DNA of 64,000 nt from contig OZ034975.1 in assembly GCA_964030785.1 (NCBI GenBank), positions 36,581,369 to 36,645,368 of the forward strand, written 5' to 3'. Source of the DNA: Siderastrea siderea (Eukaryota; Cnidaria; Anthozoa; Scleractinia; Rhizangiidae). Below are positions 11,579-21,845 of the stretch, in pieces; within the stretch, counting starts at the first letter, position 1; each line of letters begins with the position of its first letter. Below the pieces are notes generated by a model that was not told the DNA's origin, searched no databases, and saw only the letters and a program-made list of their open reading frames with translations. The position numbers were made by a program, and so were the translations under genes.

Positions 11579-11610
<32 letters not shown>

Positions 11611-12585
11611 AGAGTACAATCCAGCATAACGAACCCCTGTGTCCCGCTACACCGGATGATATTTTTCAAATAATTGTAAAATTATTAATTGTAAAATTAT
11701 TTGCTTGTACTCACAACTCACAACTCACAACTGATGATGATCGTTGAACGATCGAAACATGTCTTGTGTCAAACTGAAAGTAGTTGTTCATTTTTTAAAA
11801 ATTAATTAAAACTACCCCCGATATTACCGGGAACCAGGGTATAACTGATTATCAAAAGTCTAGTTATGACGAACACAATTCAGAAACCTGGACATAAAAT
11901 TAACTTCGATATAATGAACAGATGTCCTCAAGAGAGTAAAGTTGAATGCAAAAGAGACCAACAGAGATGCGTGGTGACGACTAACTCACAAATCTACTGA
12001 GGTTGTCATATAAATCCTGATAGCGGATGCAGGATTAAACCACGCCGTATGCTAAGTGGAATAACATAAACACCATTTGGTCACATTTGTCTTGGAACCC
12101 AAGAGTACTTCGCGAAAATATGCTTGCGAGCAACGATCATTGTGTGTTACATTGCTCCTGTTAGTTGTATTTTATCTTCCTTTTTTGTGGCAGAGGTCTT
12201 GCGATGATGTTATAGTCTAAATATGTTTTTTTTGTAAATGCACGTTCCAGTTTTGGTCTGAACAGCAAACCCACGAACTATACGTACAGCAGCTGTTTGA
12301 GCAATTTTTAAGGCGCTATTCAAAAACCCTTTTTGTACTCTTCTCCTAACCTTCTGGCAGGCTGTTTACGGGACATGTGAGTACAAGTTACAGTTTTCGT
12401 TTTGTACCAAGCTATTTTTTGAGTAGGAAAAACGTAACCCGAAAACACCTGTAACGACATAACCCAAAATGACTTCACCCTCTCGCCCTACAATTCCCCC
12501 CCGCATGAAGTATCGTAGTCAACCACGTATCCATTGAAAAACCATTCTCAAATGTAGGTTTGTCGAATTTACTATGCCAAACGCC
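11323..12585. other. Gene-free stretch with ATT microsatellite and decayed MITE ends
   Basis: An ATT run at about 11579-11612. Motifs such as CAGCATAACGAAC (near 11622) and CGATATAATGAAC (near 11909) resemble eroded Tigger/pogo-type ends but no intact pair was found. A triplicated CACAACT lies near 11711. Confidence 0.4.
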
Positions 12586-12832
12586 GAGAAATTTCATATA
12601 TTCATAATATCATCTTCATCTTTCCCGGGTATATTACGAACCAATTTAATGATCAGCTCCCAGTTGGCTTGTTAGCTCAATTGGTTAGAGCGCTGCACCG
12701 GTATCGCAGAGGTCAGGGTTCGAATCCCGGCAAGCCTGATTTTTTCAGGCTTTCTTTTCGCAACTGCATAAGTTGCATTAATAACTGCGAGGATCTTCTC
12801 TACGTTTATTTCTTCATTCCGCAGTTCAAATA
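12586..12832 (+). repeat. tRNA-related SINE unit 1
   Basis: A 249-bp head-to-tail period with unit 2. Each unit has the leader TCATATATTCATAAT, a tRNA-like head, then TTTTTTCAGGC and a short tail. Box A (TAGCTCAATTGG) and box B (GGTTCGAATCC) of an internal pol III promoter are intact. Confidence 0.75.
12666..12737 (+). tRNA. tRNA-like head of SINE unit 1, probably not a functional tRNA
   Basis: A cloverleaf is visible: GGCTTG pairs with CAAGCC, there is a D arm GCTC/GAGC, an anticodon stem CTGC/GCAG and a T loop TTCGAAT. The apparent anticodon is GGT (Thr). Position 33 is C instead of T, the acceptor stem pairs only 6 bp, and the T stem has a mismatch. The repeated flank and tail make a SINE head more likely than a translation tRNA. 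Confidence 0.5.
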
Positions 12833-12834
12833 TA

Positions 12835-13060
12835 TGAATTTCATATATTCATAATTTCATCTTCATCTTTCCCGGGTATATTACGAACCAATTTAATGAC
12901 CAGCTCCCAGTTGGCTTGTTAGCTCAATGGGTTAGAGCGCTGCACCGGTATCGCAGAGGTCAGGGTTCGAATCCCGGCAAGCCTGATTTTTTCAGGCTTT
13001 CTTTTCGCAACTGCATAAGTAGCATTAATAACTGCGAGGATCTTCTTTACATTTATTGCC
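12835..13060 (+). repeat. tRNA-related SINE unit 2
   Basis: Near-identical tandem copy of unit 1, from the ATTTCATATATTC leader to ACTGCGAGGATCTTCT. Differences are scattered single bases. Confidence 0.75.
12913..12984 (+). tRNA. tRNA-like head of SINE unit 2
   Basis: Same structure as unit 1 with one change in the D loop (CAATGGG for CAATTGG). The same departures from a canonical tRNA are present. Confidence 0.45.
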
Positions 13061-13329
13061 GAGAAGTATGTTGAAAAAACGAGGCGCATCCGAGAGTTTT
13101 ATTTTAACGACTTGGAAGTGCTTGGATACCTAATGAAACATTCTTTCCAGTTTTCTATTTGAAATTCAAAGCGGAAGTTTGCAAAATTTTATTCTAATTA
13201 AGATCGAATATTCAAATCACCGTCACTGTAGTAGTTTCCTTTGTTTTCCCTTCATGAATTATTAATGAGTTTGAGAAGAAATTTGAAATAAGTGCCCCTA
13301 CCCTTGTTCAAGGAAGTATCTTTTTTATG

Positions 13330-13545
13330 ACACTTTATTTACTTGCATTACGGCTAACATACTAACTTACAGACATAACTTACATAATATTTACATACTA
13401 ACTTACATGACATCATATTTACATAATACATGCCATACATACTACATTTCACTTAAAGAACATTATTACATACTAACTTAATAGATAACATAACACTTAC
13501 ATAATACTGACATACCATACCTACATACTATATTTTACTTACATT
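13330..13545. repeat. Degenerate AT-rich tandem repeat (ACATACTAACTTAC)
   Basis: Imperfect copies of CATACTAACTTACA and ACATAATA over about 215 bp. Nothing coding is seen between the SINE pair and this array. Confidence 0.6.
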
Positions 13546-13693
13546 TTTAAAATAAATTTATTGATAGTAAGCAGCGGAAAATGCTATATAGCAGTACAAC
13601 AGAGTAGAAAATACAGCATATAGTTATTACATAACATTCGTTATTTTCAAGGAAGCAACCGAGTATAAACCGTATCGGAAGAAAAAAACATAC

Positions 13694-13930
13694 CTTGTTC
13701 GAGAAGAAAAGGTAGTTTTCCGTTCTGACCTCTTCTGAACTGGATTCCTCCTCAAATGTAACTATGTCGTTAATCACACGTCCTACCAGGTTTGGTTGTA
13801 AAGGCTCTGAAACGTCTGGCAATTGTTCTTTCTCCAAGTTGATGTTTTGGAATTTTACCACAAAGGGGGCCACGGTGGTACCGAAGTATTCGACCACATC
13901 TTCGTATCCACAAGAAAGGATGTCACAAAT
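13694..13930 (-). CDS. Unrecognised exon on minus strand
   Basis: An open block of 79 codons flanked by a plausible acceptor (CACTTCAG at its 5' side) and donor (AAG/GTATGT at 13693-13688). It encodes ICDILSCGYEDVVEYFG and a glutamate/serine-rich end (EEESSSEEVR). No family recognised. The exon at 14861-15085 on the same strand looks related by position, but direct joining does not keep phase, so an intermediate exon or decay must be assumed. Confidence 0.35.
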
Positions 13931-14001
13931 CTGAAGTGAGTTTAGAATTTAATATACTTAATTGCTTTTGCTGTTCACGTCAACTATACTTGATTTCATA
14001 A

Positions 14002-14383
14002 GTCGATAAATTACGATCGTCCGGGCGGTGAGTATAGTCCTGAAAAAGGACTATTTGTGGTGACGTTGACCGAGGTTTCGACAATCTAAGCGGAAGTCAT
14101 CATCAGAGTCAAGTGAATTGTGAATCGTCAGTAGATGTTATAAGTCTCTGGTTCTTGCCCTGATTGATCGACAAACTCACGATGTTATTGGTCGTCTGTC
14201 AGTTAAGCCGAATTCATCGACCCATTACGACAACAACCAGAAGCTTATAATATCTAGTGACGATTCACAATGCACTTGACCCTGATGATGGCTTCCACTC
14301 AAGCTGTCGAAACGTCAGTCAATGTCACCACAGCGCAGTCCTTTTCAGGAATACAATCACCCTGACGATCGTAATTTACCGAC
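14002..14383. mobile_element. Foldback element resembling Penelope-like terminal sequence
   Basis: The outer arms, about 115 bp each, are inverted copies: the left contains GACGTTGACCGAGGTTTCGAC and the right GTCGAAACGTCAGTCAATGTC. The motif CATCATCAG plus GTCGAAACGTC plus a CCGGACGATC-like end is one I associate with Penelope-like retroelement termini in cnidarians. No coding part remains. Confidence 0.55.
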
Positions 14384-14860
14384 GTATGATATGGCTCGGT
14401 CTGGGTTCAAACCATTTACAGTATTACCAGATAATAGCACGAGTTAATGAAATATATGAATATACTACATCTATTAAAGGAAGGAAACAGCCTGAGAAAT
14501 AGCTTATTGTTAAGCTATATGAGGAAATTCAAGTTATTGGTCATAGATAAATGTATATACATATAATATATATTTATTTATATTTATATTAATATATATT
14601 TATATAGGGGGGAGGGCAGTTATAGAAAAGCAAGGATGTTAGAGTGTTTGTCACCCCTCGTAACAGGTTTTACCAGTGAAAGTCTAATTTGGTATATTCG
14701 ATCCCCGTCTAAGAGATTGGCTGTGCAAAGGATCTTTGTGAGAACTAGAATTATTAGACTCCTATCATATGGGAGTGTAACAACCTCCTGATCATAAATG
14801 TCGTGTGGTAATCGATAAAATATAAGTAATATCTCAGTGAACAGTTTATATTCATCCTAC
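14384..14860. other. Gene-free AT-rich spacer
   Basis: Contains a TATATTTATT run at about 14550-14606 followed by a G run. No exon recognised. Confidence 0.4.
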
Positions 14861-15085
14861 CTCTCTAGCAAACCACAAAACAATTGCGTATGACGGAACA
14901 ACATCGCCTCTTGGACACCACTCTCAAAAACGTGTTTCCCCAATGTAATTAACTGGCCAATTGCAACGGAAAGGTCTCCATAGTTGATTGCCCTTTTTAG
15001 TGACATATGGGCACAGATTTCCTCCGGCGTCAATCCTCTGATGAACTCCCCAGTAAAGGGTACATACACTACTCGTCTGATTTCC
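14861..15085 (-). CDS. Unrecognised exon on minus strand
   Basis: An open block bounded by an acceptor (CTTCCAG at 15086-15092) and a donor (GAGAG/GTAGGA). It encodes RRVVYVPFTGEFIRGLTPEE and a helical stretch with INYGDLSVAIGQLITLG. The composition looks protein-like, but I know no match. It abuts the opposite-strand kinase exon at 15090-15229 without clearly overlapping it. Confidence 0.35.
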
Positions 15086-15089
15086 CTGG

Positions 15090-15229
15090 AAGATACAAAG
15101 TATTTGTCGAAGAGGTATTTGAGGGGTCTGTATACCGATGCGAAGCCGCAGACCAATCTGATTGCAGAGCAGTTGATGAGGTTCGCTTGGCAGATTGCTG
15201 ATGGCTTGTGTTATTTGTCTCCAAGAAAG
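15090..15229 (+). pseudogene. Receptor tyrosine kinase, kinase-domain exon (module A)
   Basis: Encodes PQTNLIAEQLMRFAWQIADG and CYLSPRK, the helix before the catalytic loop in metazoan receptor tyrosine kinases. It ends in phase 0 at a donor GGTTAGT (15230). The upstream part is scrambled and the true start is uncertain. It joins in frame to the exon at 15339. Confidence 0.65.
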
Positions 15230-15338
15230 GTTAGTTAAGCGCCTGAACCCCACCCCCCCCCCCCCCCCCCTCTTCTTTCTTCAAAAATGATTAACGTCTA
15301 GCTGGAACAACAGAAAAATGACAGTAATTTTTTTCTAG

Positions 15339-15446
15339 ATTATACATCGTGATTTGGCCGCGAGAAATGTCCTTGTTGGTGAAGGAGAGAAGTGTAAGGT
15401 GACAGATTTTGGGATGGCCAGGAATGTGCACCAGGATGATATTTAA
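15339..15446 (+). pseudogene. Receptor tyrosine kinase, catalytic-loop exon with nonsense mutation
   Basis: After the acceptor TTTTTTCTAG the frame reads [18 protein letters not shown] and [11 protein letters not shown]: the catalytic loop (HRDLAARN) and DFG motif are intact. The frame hits TAA at 15444-15446 immediately before the activation-loop tyrosines; the same frame then continues SRKSR up to a GTTAGT donor-like site. The rest of the C-lobe is not found before the module A 3' flank at 17050. I read it as a pseudogene of a tandemly duplicated receptor. Confidence 0.75.
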
Positions 15447-15610
15447 TCCAGGAAAAGTCGAGTTAGTGTTACAAACAGCATTATATTGAAAGCATTGACG
15501 AAGAAATAATTGGCAGTATGTTGAAGGTTCTCGCGACTCTCCAATGCATAAGAAAAACGTTAAAACTAGATTTAAAAGTAAAAAAGAGCTATAAACCATA
15601 CGATAGGCAA

Positions 15611-15790
15611 TACAGTCAACTCTCGCCTTACATACACCTCGCTATGACGGAAATCCCGTTATTACGGACAGGACCTGAAGTCCCAGGAAATAAGCACTAC
15701 TGAACATTACACCTGTTATTACGGACTCTCTCTATTACGGACACCAAATCGTGGTCCTGTTAGTGTCCGCTATAACAAGAGTTGACTGTA
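15611..15790. mobile_element. 180-bp TA-flanked MITE (Tc1/mariner-pogo type ends)
   Basis: Ends are inverted: TACAGTCAACTCTCG at left and AGAGTTGACTGTA at right, with internal ATTACGGACA repeats. TA lies at both ends. No coding capacity. Confidence 0.8.
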
Positions 15791-17049
15791 CATCATTTTA
15801 AATTAAATATTCTTGTTAAATTCATGTAGAGAGCCTATGAAAGTTACGGATGGCAATTGTTTCCTGACCCTTGAAGAAATATAGGAAAATGAGTTATGGA
15901 TATGTAAACTATGATTTCACTTTTGTTTTACATTCAATTCACTGTTCCTTGAATAGTAAATTGTTTCACGTTGTGCTAAAAGTCAGCAATATATGAATGC
16001 CCTTGCATTTTCAACTCTTGAAAAATAATACTGGAGGTTGCTCAAATCTTCTTTACTCAAGCGAACCCATAACCAGTCAACTTTTTAACAGTATAATTGT
16101 AATCTTGTAAGCAAGGTCTTAAAAGCGAAATGACTTGCACCCTTCAGTAGATTGTTTAATGTCCTACTAATTCTCAGTAAATGTGAGGGACTACAGCATT
16201 CAAGGTGAGGCAACACATTCGCCTTGTAGGGCCTGACGTATGTATTCATAGGCAACAGGCGCCTGAGACGTCGCAACGCGAAGCGTTTCCATAAAATACG
16301 GTTTCACAGTATGTTAAATTTATGTATAGACATACTGTGACCCTCATTGTCTGTGTGTTGGAGCCATTGACTTGAATTAAATAACACAGAGTGATGTGTA
16401 AGTGCCCCACTTTGAAGAATCAAATGGAGGAAATTTTGCTTTCTGAATTAGTCGTTTTCTTTGGGCACTTTTGGACCATTTTGATAACCTTCGCTTTCTT
16501 CATAGTTAACTTACGAAGTACACGAAGGTTACTACTAGGACTAAAAGTGTTTAGTGTAATGTCTGACCATTTGCATATTATTAACACCTGCATTACCTAA
16601 CTAAAGGTTTATGCGAGTATAAACGACATTTAGCTACAGTACTAGAAAATTAACTAGCAAGCCAAGACCGGTTGCATAAACTACTACCTATGTTTCGGGT
16701 GATTTATACAACCAGACGCTCACGGTGTTAAATGAGGAGGTTTAGCGGTTGGAGGTTTAGCGCTGATATACAGTGATTAGGGTTAAGCACGGACTCGAAA
16801 TGGATAGCTTTTATTATTTGTTATGGTAACACTGTATTTGTATAGTTAAAATTTCATTTTTCAGCAACTAGGAATTGTTGGTGTTGCGGATATGGACACC
16901 AGTTATGAAGCTGACGACCCGAGTTCGATACCCATTCTGTTCTGTTTTTTTTCCTTCTTTTTTAATTATGTGTGGAATGAATTTTTCTCAATGTAAATTA
17001 AGTTAAAGATCAGAGAATGACCTCCTTTGGACCTTAATGCAATCTAGAC
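15791..17049. other. Gene-free stretch; possible eroded exon near 16866
   Basis: TTTTTCAG at 16859-16865 precedes an open stretch containing VADMDTSYEADDPSS, but it has no recognised match and runs into T-rich sequence. The kinase C-lobe exons expected here for module A were not found. Confidence 0.35.
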
Positions 17050-17518
17050 ACTACCATTCCAAACCAACATTTCTTTATCATGCTTGCGAACGTTCATGGC
17101 CATTTGCATAAATTTCTGATGTGATTTAAGTGGAGAATTTTGCAGAGATTTTTATTTGAACGGGTATTTGCTGTCGATTTTATCTTCAAGGAAACGTAGT
17201 TTGCTTAGTAGATATCAACCCGTCTTTATAATTCAAACATATGGATGAATTACAGCCTTAGTTAGAAAAACATATATACCATACTAGTTGATACCATATA
17301 CCATACTAGTTCGAATAAGCGCACATAGTACCTCTTTATAATAGTAATAGTAATACTTTTAATAGCTTAACTTTTGGAGAAAGTTAACAGAGCTAAATTA
17401 AAACTAATCATCCTCGCCTCTTAGTACTCTCAGACTGTTTTTAGAATGGTGTAGGGTTGTTTAATTTTGATTTCGTAACACAAAGGAGGCACTTATTCCA
17501 GGAGTTGTTTCTTTTAGG

Positions 17519-18689
17519 TTAATGTTCCCAACCCGCGACCAAGAAAATGACACACACTACCAAGTTTGTGGGATAAAGGGGTTGAGGATCAAGTGCTCCA
17601 AAATGCATATACAGGTCAAGGCTATGAACTAACACTTAATGGCACCGAGAGGTCGATAATCCTCTCTGGCAGAGGGACATAATCTCCCAACCCTGTCTGG
17701 GGGATCATACATGTAATCCCCCATTAGAGAAGTCCTTATCCTATCAGAGTTAGGGAGCTAAAGGAGAGGTCAATAATCCTCCCCAGCCAGGGGGTCATAA
17801 TCCCCCAACCCTCTTCAAGGGGTCAAGATCCCCAATGGAAGCGGTCCTTATCCTATAAGATCTTCACCTAGTTGCTATGGTAACAATGTTAGAAAGCTGG
17901 ATTGGGGCTCAATGCCCCAGAATAGCAGAAACACGTGAGTCTATGGGGCAAAGGGTGACCTGTTTGGGAGCACTTCATCCAGAACCCGTGTTTTATTGAA
18001 ATTATAGAAATCTTTAACTGACAATGACATATCGAGCCTATAACAGCCTGTAACATTACGCAAGAAATGTACATCACATGAGTATCAGTGTCCAAATACG
18101 CAGACTGAGTACACAGTTTGCAACCTGATTTAAACGTTCTCTAACTGAAGAATAACAAAGGTTATACATCCATATACATGGATAGCAATGAAGTAAAGCC
18201 CCGTAAAGTGGGGTGCTTTGTAGCCTAGTAAATGCTAAAAAATGATTAAGTCTCAACTGGACAATAACAATGCTTGGAATCCAATGGTATCTATATTAAT
18301 AAGGTACTTGGTGAAGGTACCTATATTATTGTAAATGTAGATCATGAATAGCAATAATGTATATAACATCCCCAATAAAATTCTTTACTGTGTCACATGA
18401 TACCAAAGGACCAGCAAGGGAAGGGAGGGAGGGGAATTTTGTAGCAGGCTAAGTGAGAATCTCTGCTTTGAAGCGCATGGCCAGGATGAACTGGGGAAAA
18501 TCACTATGACGACCTGTTTGCGTGAAGGCCCGCGTGTGATTGGCCGAGTGTGAAATCGGATGTTGTTTGCACATGAGGATAGGATGACCTTTGAGCGTGA
18601 CAGCAAAGCTTGCCCGGATAGTATGTCACACAATGTAAACTGTCTTGGTTGTCACATTAACTTTAATTTATAAGGGTTATAAGTTTGCT
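17519..18689. mobile_element. Short form of the tyrosine-recombinase element, 1.17 kb
   Basis: Shares its left 462 bp and right 256 bp with the element at 3083-6966 but has a different 450-bp interior without a recombinase frame. Copies B and C lack it and read straight through the site (CTTTTTGG then GAACATTAC), so both ends are defined by empty sites. No target duplication is visible. Confidence 0.8.
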
Positions 18690-19032
18690 GAAAATCACTG
18701 GCCTTTATTTCTGAACTAATGTGCATATGTGTTATATGACATCAGAGTCTTGTGAATATTGGTTACAACATTATTTCAATTTTGCCACTTAAAACTATCT
18801 ACATCCGGTGTACAAGATATTTGAGAAATTAAACAATATAACTCCAAAGTTTTTAATCCAGATTTAGACTTAGATTTTTCTTTTATTTTAAAGCAAGTCC
18901 TAGAGATGATACTAAATACATATTATTCACGCTGGAGAAGAATTATTCGAATAATATTCAGAACCGGATACCTCGGATTCATAATCCGGAGCGTTTCGTT
19001 ACTCCAGCTCCAAAAAGAATACTGTGTGGCAC

Positions 19033-19483
19033 TAAATTTTTGCGGGTTTGGCTTTTGCGGACTTTTTACGATCCGCAAAAAGTTGTTCCCGCGAAGAAGA
19101 ATTTCCGCAAAAATTTACCCCACTGTCGCCTTTTACGTTTAATGTAAAATCATGTTGGTGCCCATTTACTTAAACTGTTTCTTTCCTTTCAGAAATAAAA
19201 CTTTCATAAAAACCCGATGACATTGCAGTCAGTGCACTTGTATTTAGCTGTTAAAAGCTTTTAAAAAAGGGATCGTTTGGTTAATCGTCTGATTAACAAG
19301 TTATACGTCTGCATGTTGTTCACCTACATTCGATTGTATGTACTCAAAAAAATAATTCCATGCCTGAAAATCGCAAAATTTAATTCCCAGCAAGAAAAAC
19401 AAGCTTTTCCCAATCGCAAAAATTAGTTCCCGCAAAGCAAAGAAAATCACCCATTCGCAATATTAAACTCCCGCAAAAATTTA
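19033..19483. mobile_element. 450-bp inverted-repeat element (TAAATTTTTGCGGG ends)
   Basis: The left end TAAATTTTTGCGGG is mirrored by CCCGCAAAAATTTA at the right, and GCAAAAA motifs recur inside. Absent from duplicate copies B and C. No coding capacity. Confidence 0.7.
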
Positions 19484-19601
19484 TTGCTACACGTTACGCA
19501 ACAAATAGAGCATTCTTATATGACGCACTGGTCTGGGAGGGCAGTCGATGTTTAAGATCATCATTTTTTTAACACAAAGAGTCCAGTGATCAAGAAATTC
19601 T

Positions 19602-19798
19602 CATCCTCGGAGACCCAGGGGCAGCTAGTTGGGTCGACGAGATTTCCATGGGCGAAAGTTTAAAACAAGAAAGGAGAGCCCCTGGGCAGTTACTCTTACC
19701 AAACGAGTTCCAGAAGCGTTTGAAATCCTCCCCGCTGATTGGCCAGAAAAATTTCAATCCCATCACCCCAACTAGCTGCCCCTGGGTCTCCGAGGATG
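19602..19798. mobile_element. 197-bp MITE with 9-bp target duplication
   Basis: AGAAATTCT is repeated at 19593-19601 and 19799-19807. The ends CATCCTCGGAGACCCAGG are near-perfectly inverted for over 30 bp. Copy B has an uninterrupted site near 46640. The 9-bp duplication suggests a Mutator-like origin. Confidence 0.85.
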
Positions 19799-19823
19799 AG
19801 AAATTCTTAATCTGAGTTATCAT

Positions 19824-20410
19824 TTAACCCTATTCAGACGGGGGGGGGGACGATTGTTCCCCCACTGACTTTAGACTTTTTAAACTTTTTTCATAAGCAA
19901 GCTTAACCCACCAAATTTGATGACTTTTCCTAAAATTTATCTGGCAACAAATTGGCATAGCAAATGCTTGTCCATCAAGTTTGACGTTACCATGGCAACC
20001 ACTTTTTGACAGGCTGTTTTTTCAGAATTTTGAATTTTCAACTTTTCATTGAAAAAAGATACCGTTTCTGAAGTAAGTTTTACATTTTAATATCATTTTC
20101 GTGTTCTTTTATTGATTTCGGTTGCTTTTTGGTCAATTTTGGCAATTTTCAAAGGTTCTGGAAAAATCAAGAAATCCAAGATGGTGGATCCAAGGTGGCC
20201 ACCGATTTAGAACCTGACGTAGTTGATACATCAATTGACGTCATCAGATTATGTTGCGGACCTCAAAGGAAACATTTTTGGAAGTACTATCTGCCCTCCA
20301 AGTTTCGTTGTCATAGCCTCAATGTTCTCGGAGTTAAGAGGTGGGGACCGAATCAGCCCCCCCCCCCACGTCCCAGGAGACCAAAAAAAGCCCGGTCTGA
20401 ATAGGGTTAA
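19824..20410. mobile_element. TTAA-flanked nonautonomous DNA transposon (copy 2)
   Basis: TTAA at 19824-19827 and 20407-20410 flanks ends that read CCCTATTCAGAC on each strand. G and C runs lie just inside. Copy B has a single TTAA at the equivalent site (CATTTAACAACC). Same family pattern as 2485-3076. Confidence 0.8.
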
Positions 20411-20639
20411 GAGCGTCACCGCTTCCCCCTTTTTTCTGGGGGGGGGGGGGGGCGAATTACTTTAGGATATAAATAAGTTCCAGCAAAATATAGGTTACGC
20501 AATTGCATGCTAAAGTATAAAAAATTCTTACAAGTACTAATAAAGTACAGCTATAACGTAAGAGTTAACTACAAAGGTATTAAAACTGCAAGCCTACGTA
20601 TTTTCTGACATGTTGGTACTGGTACTTTTCTTATTAATT

Positions 20640-20840
20640 CTAGGGCTCTGTCCAGTTGTCTTCATTACTAAGGGAACGAAGCTCCGGAAGAAGCTTTTGT
20701 TTTTCTGATAAATCCATGCCATTTAGTAGATCTTTCCCTTTTACCACATAGTACTTTGCTCCAGCTTGTGATGACCGTTCTAACTTGCTAGGTTTAGCTG
20801 TTTCCATTATTGGGCTTATACGTCGTGTCAGACAGTTGAA
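20640..20840 (-). CDS. Terminal exon (cytoplasmic-tail-like) of the minus-strand Ig gene, module A
   Basis: The acceptor CTCTTCCAG (20841-20849) opens 66 codons ending in TAG. It encodes FNCLTRRISPIMETAKPSK, AKYYVVKGKDLLNG and EKQKLLPELRSLSNEDN. Hydrophilic and charged, without signal or membrane segment, it would suit an intracellular tail. Equivalent tails occur in modules B (47090) and C (49605), diverged and frameshifted, so this is the best-preserved copy. The link to the Ig exons upstream on - (22816, 24071, 27873) rests on order, strand and its repetition in module B; the membrane-spanning exon was not found. Confidence 0.5.
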   Translation of the reverse strand, partial: FNCLTRRISPIMETAKPSKLERSSQAGAKYYVVKGKDLLNGMDLSEKQKLLPELRSLSNEDNWTEP

Positions 20841-21014
20841 CTGGAAGAGATTATTGTGAGACTTAGTAAGACTATTTTGGTATAAGTACAGCTGACCACA
20901 ACATTTTTTAGCTAGGGTATCGGACACCCTAATGGATACCAGGATAAGTGGAAACAAGAAATCTGTGAGGAATTTGTTAGATACGAAACGTTGGGTGAGC
21001 GTGTTGTCCCCTGT

Positions 21015-21040
21015 CCGTTGCTGGTAAAATCCAGCAACGG
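21015..21040. repeat. Perfect 10-bp stem hairpin followed by T run
   Basis: CCGTTGCTGG, loop TAAAAT, then CCAGCAACGG and TTTTTTT. It lies in the conserved flank of module A; module B keeps only the right arm region. Confidence 0.55.
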
Positions 21041-21189
21041 TTTTTTTCTGAAGTTATTCTGACCTTTCCTTTTTGTTGAATGAACAAATTGACGTCACTA
21101 ATCTTGGGTTTGCGGATCTATAGCAACTTCGAAAAGGGAGAGTGCGAAAAGCAGCAAGTTAGCAAGAGAGGTGTAAATACTAGGAATGC

Positions 21190-21845
21190 CATTGTGATCA
21201 TTTCCTACGTTACAGTCCCTGAGGGAGTGCCACGCTTTAAAGAACAGTCCTTAATAGTAATTGGTTGCTTTGTCAACGATTTTAACATTGTCAAAGTCTC
21301 AGGTGTGCTCTTGTACGTGTTGAACAATCTTTGAATTCAATGAAAAATTTCAAACAGCTGTTTAATGTTCAGAGATCCTGTCTTTTATAGCTCTTCCGGT
21401 TTATCCGCAGTAGACAAAATCACAGCTTAAACAATGCATTTTGTTGAATTCAAAGATTGCTCAACACGGACACCTTTTCATCTGCATAATCTAGGGCCGT
21501 TTTTTCAGTTTCAATCCCATCACTAATCGAAAATGTTCTATCGAAGCGTCTGTTGTTTTTGCCAGTGTCAAACCATGTTTAAAATTTTCATTCTGATTCC
21601 AGGCTACAATGTTAGTATTTTTGTAAACATCCATTAACATTAAAGTAAAAAACAGATTTATAATAACTGTAAACCAACGTATTTCCTGACGTGTTGGTGG
21701 TACTTTTCTTAGTAATTCTCATTAGGCTTTCTTTCATCTTTCCTCATTACTAAGTTGTAATAATGAAACTCCAGATCATTTGCTACGTTAGAGATCCTGA
21801 GGGAGTCCCACGCTTCAAGGAACAGTCTTTAATGGTAAAAGACTG
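21190..21845. repeat. Diverged direct repeat with nested inverted repeat
   Basis: About 75 bp around GAGGGAGTGCCACGCTT (21190-21270) recurs at 21775-21845, both open on + as PEGVPRFKEQSL. Between them GTGTTGAACAATCTTTGAATT (21318) and its inverse (21443) form an inverted pair. The Ig-gene tail flank is also partly repeated at 21660-21775. It looks like a local rearrangement. Confidence 0.6.

Larger units (their letters stand above)
17050..21140. repeat. Segmental duplication copy A (3' flank of RTK to Ig-gene tail)
   Basis: Blocks of this interval match 45574-47645 (B) and 48745-50035 (C) in the same order: ACATTT-type flank, TTATTCCAGGAG block, CCTTTTATTTCTG block, GATCCGGAGCG block and the Ig-gene last exon. 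A is longer because it carries four transposon insertions missing from B and C. Confidence 0.8.

Noticed and set aside
12666..12984. Two genuine tRNA-Thr(GGT) genes
   Set aside because: C at position 33, a 6-bp acceptor stem and a T-stem mismatch, together with identical 249-bp flanking units, fit SINE heads better.
13547..13693. Extension of the 13694-13930 frame to 13547
   Set aside because: The frame runs past a consensus donor into hydrophobic low-complexity sequence, so it is read as intron.
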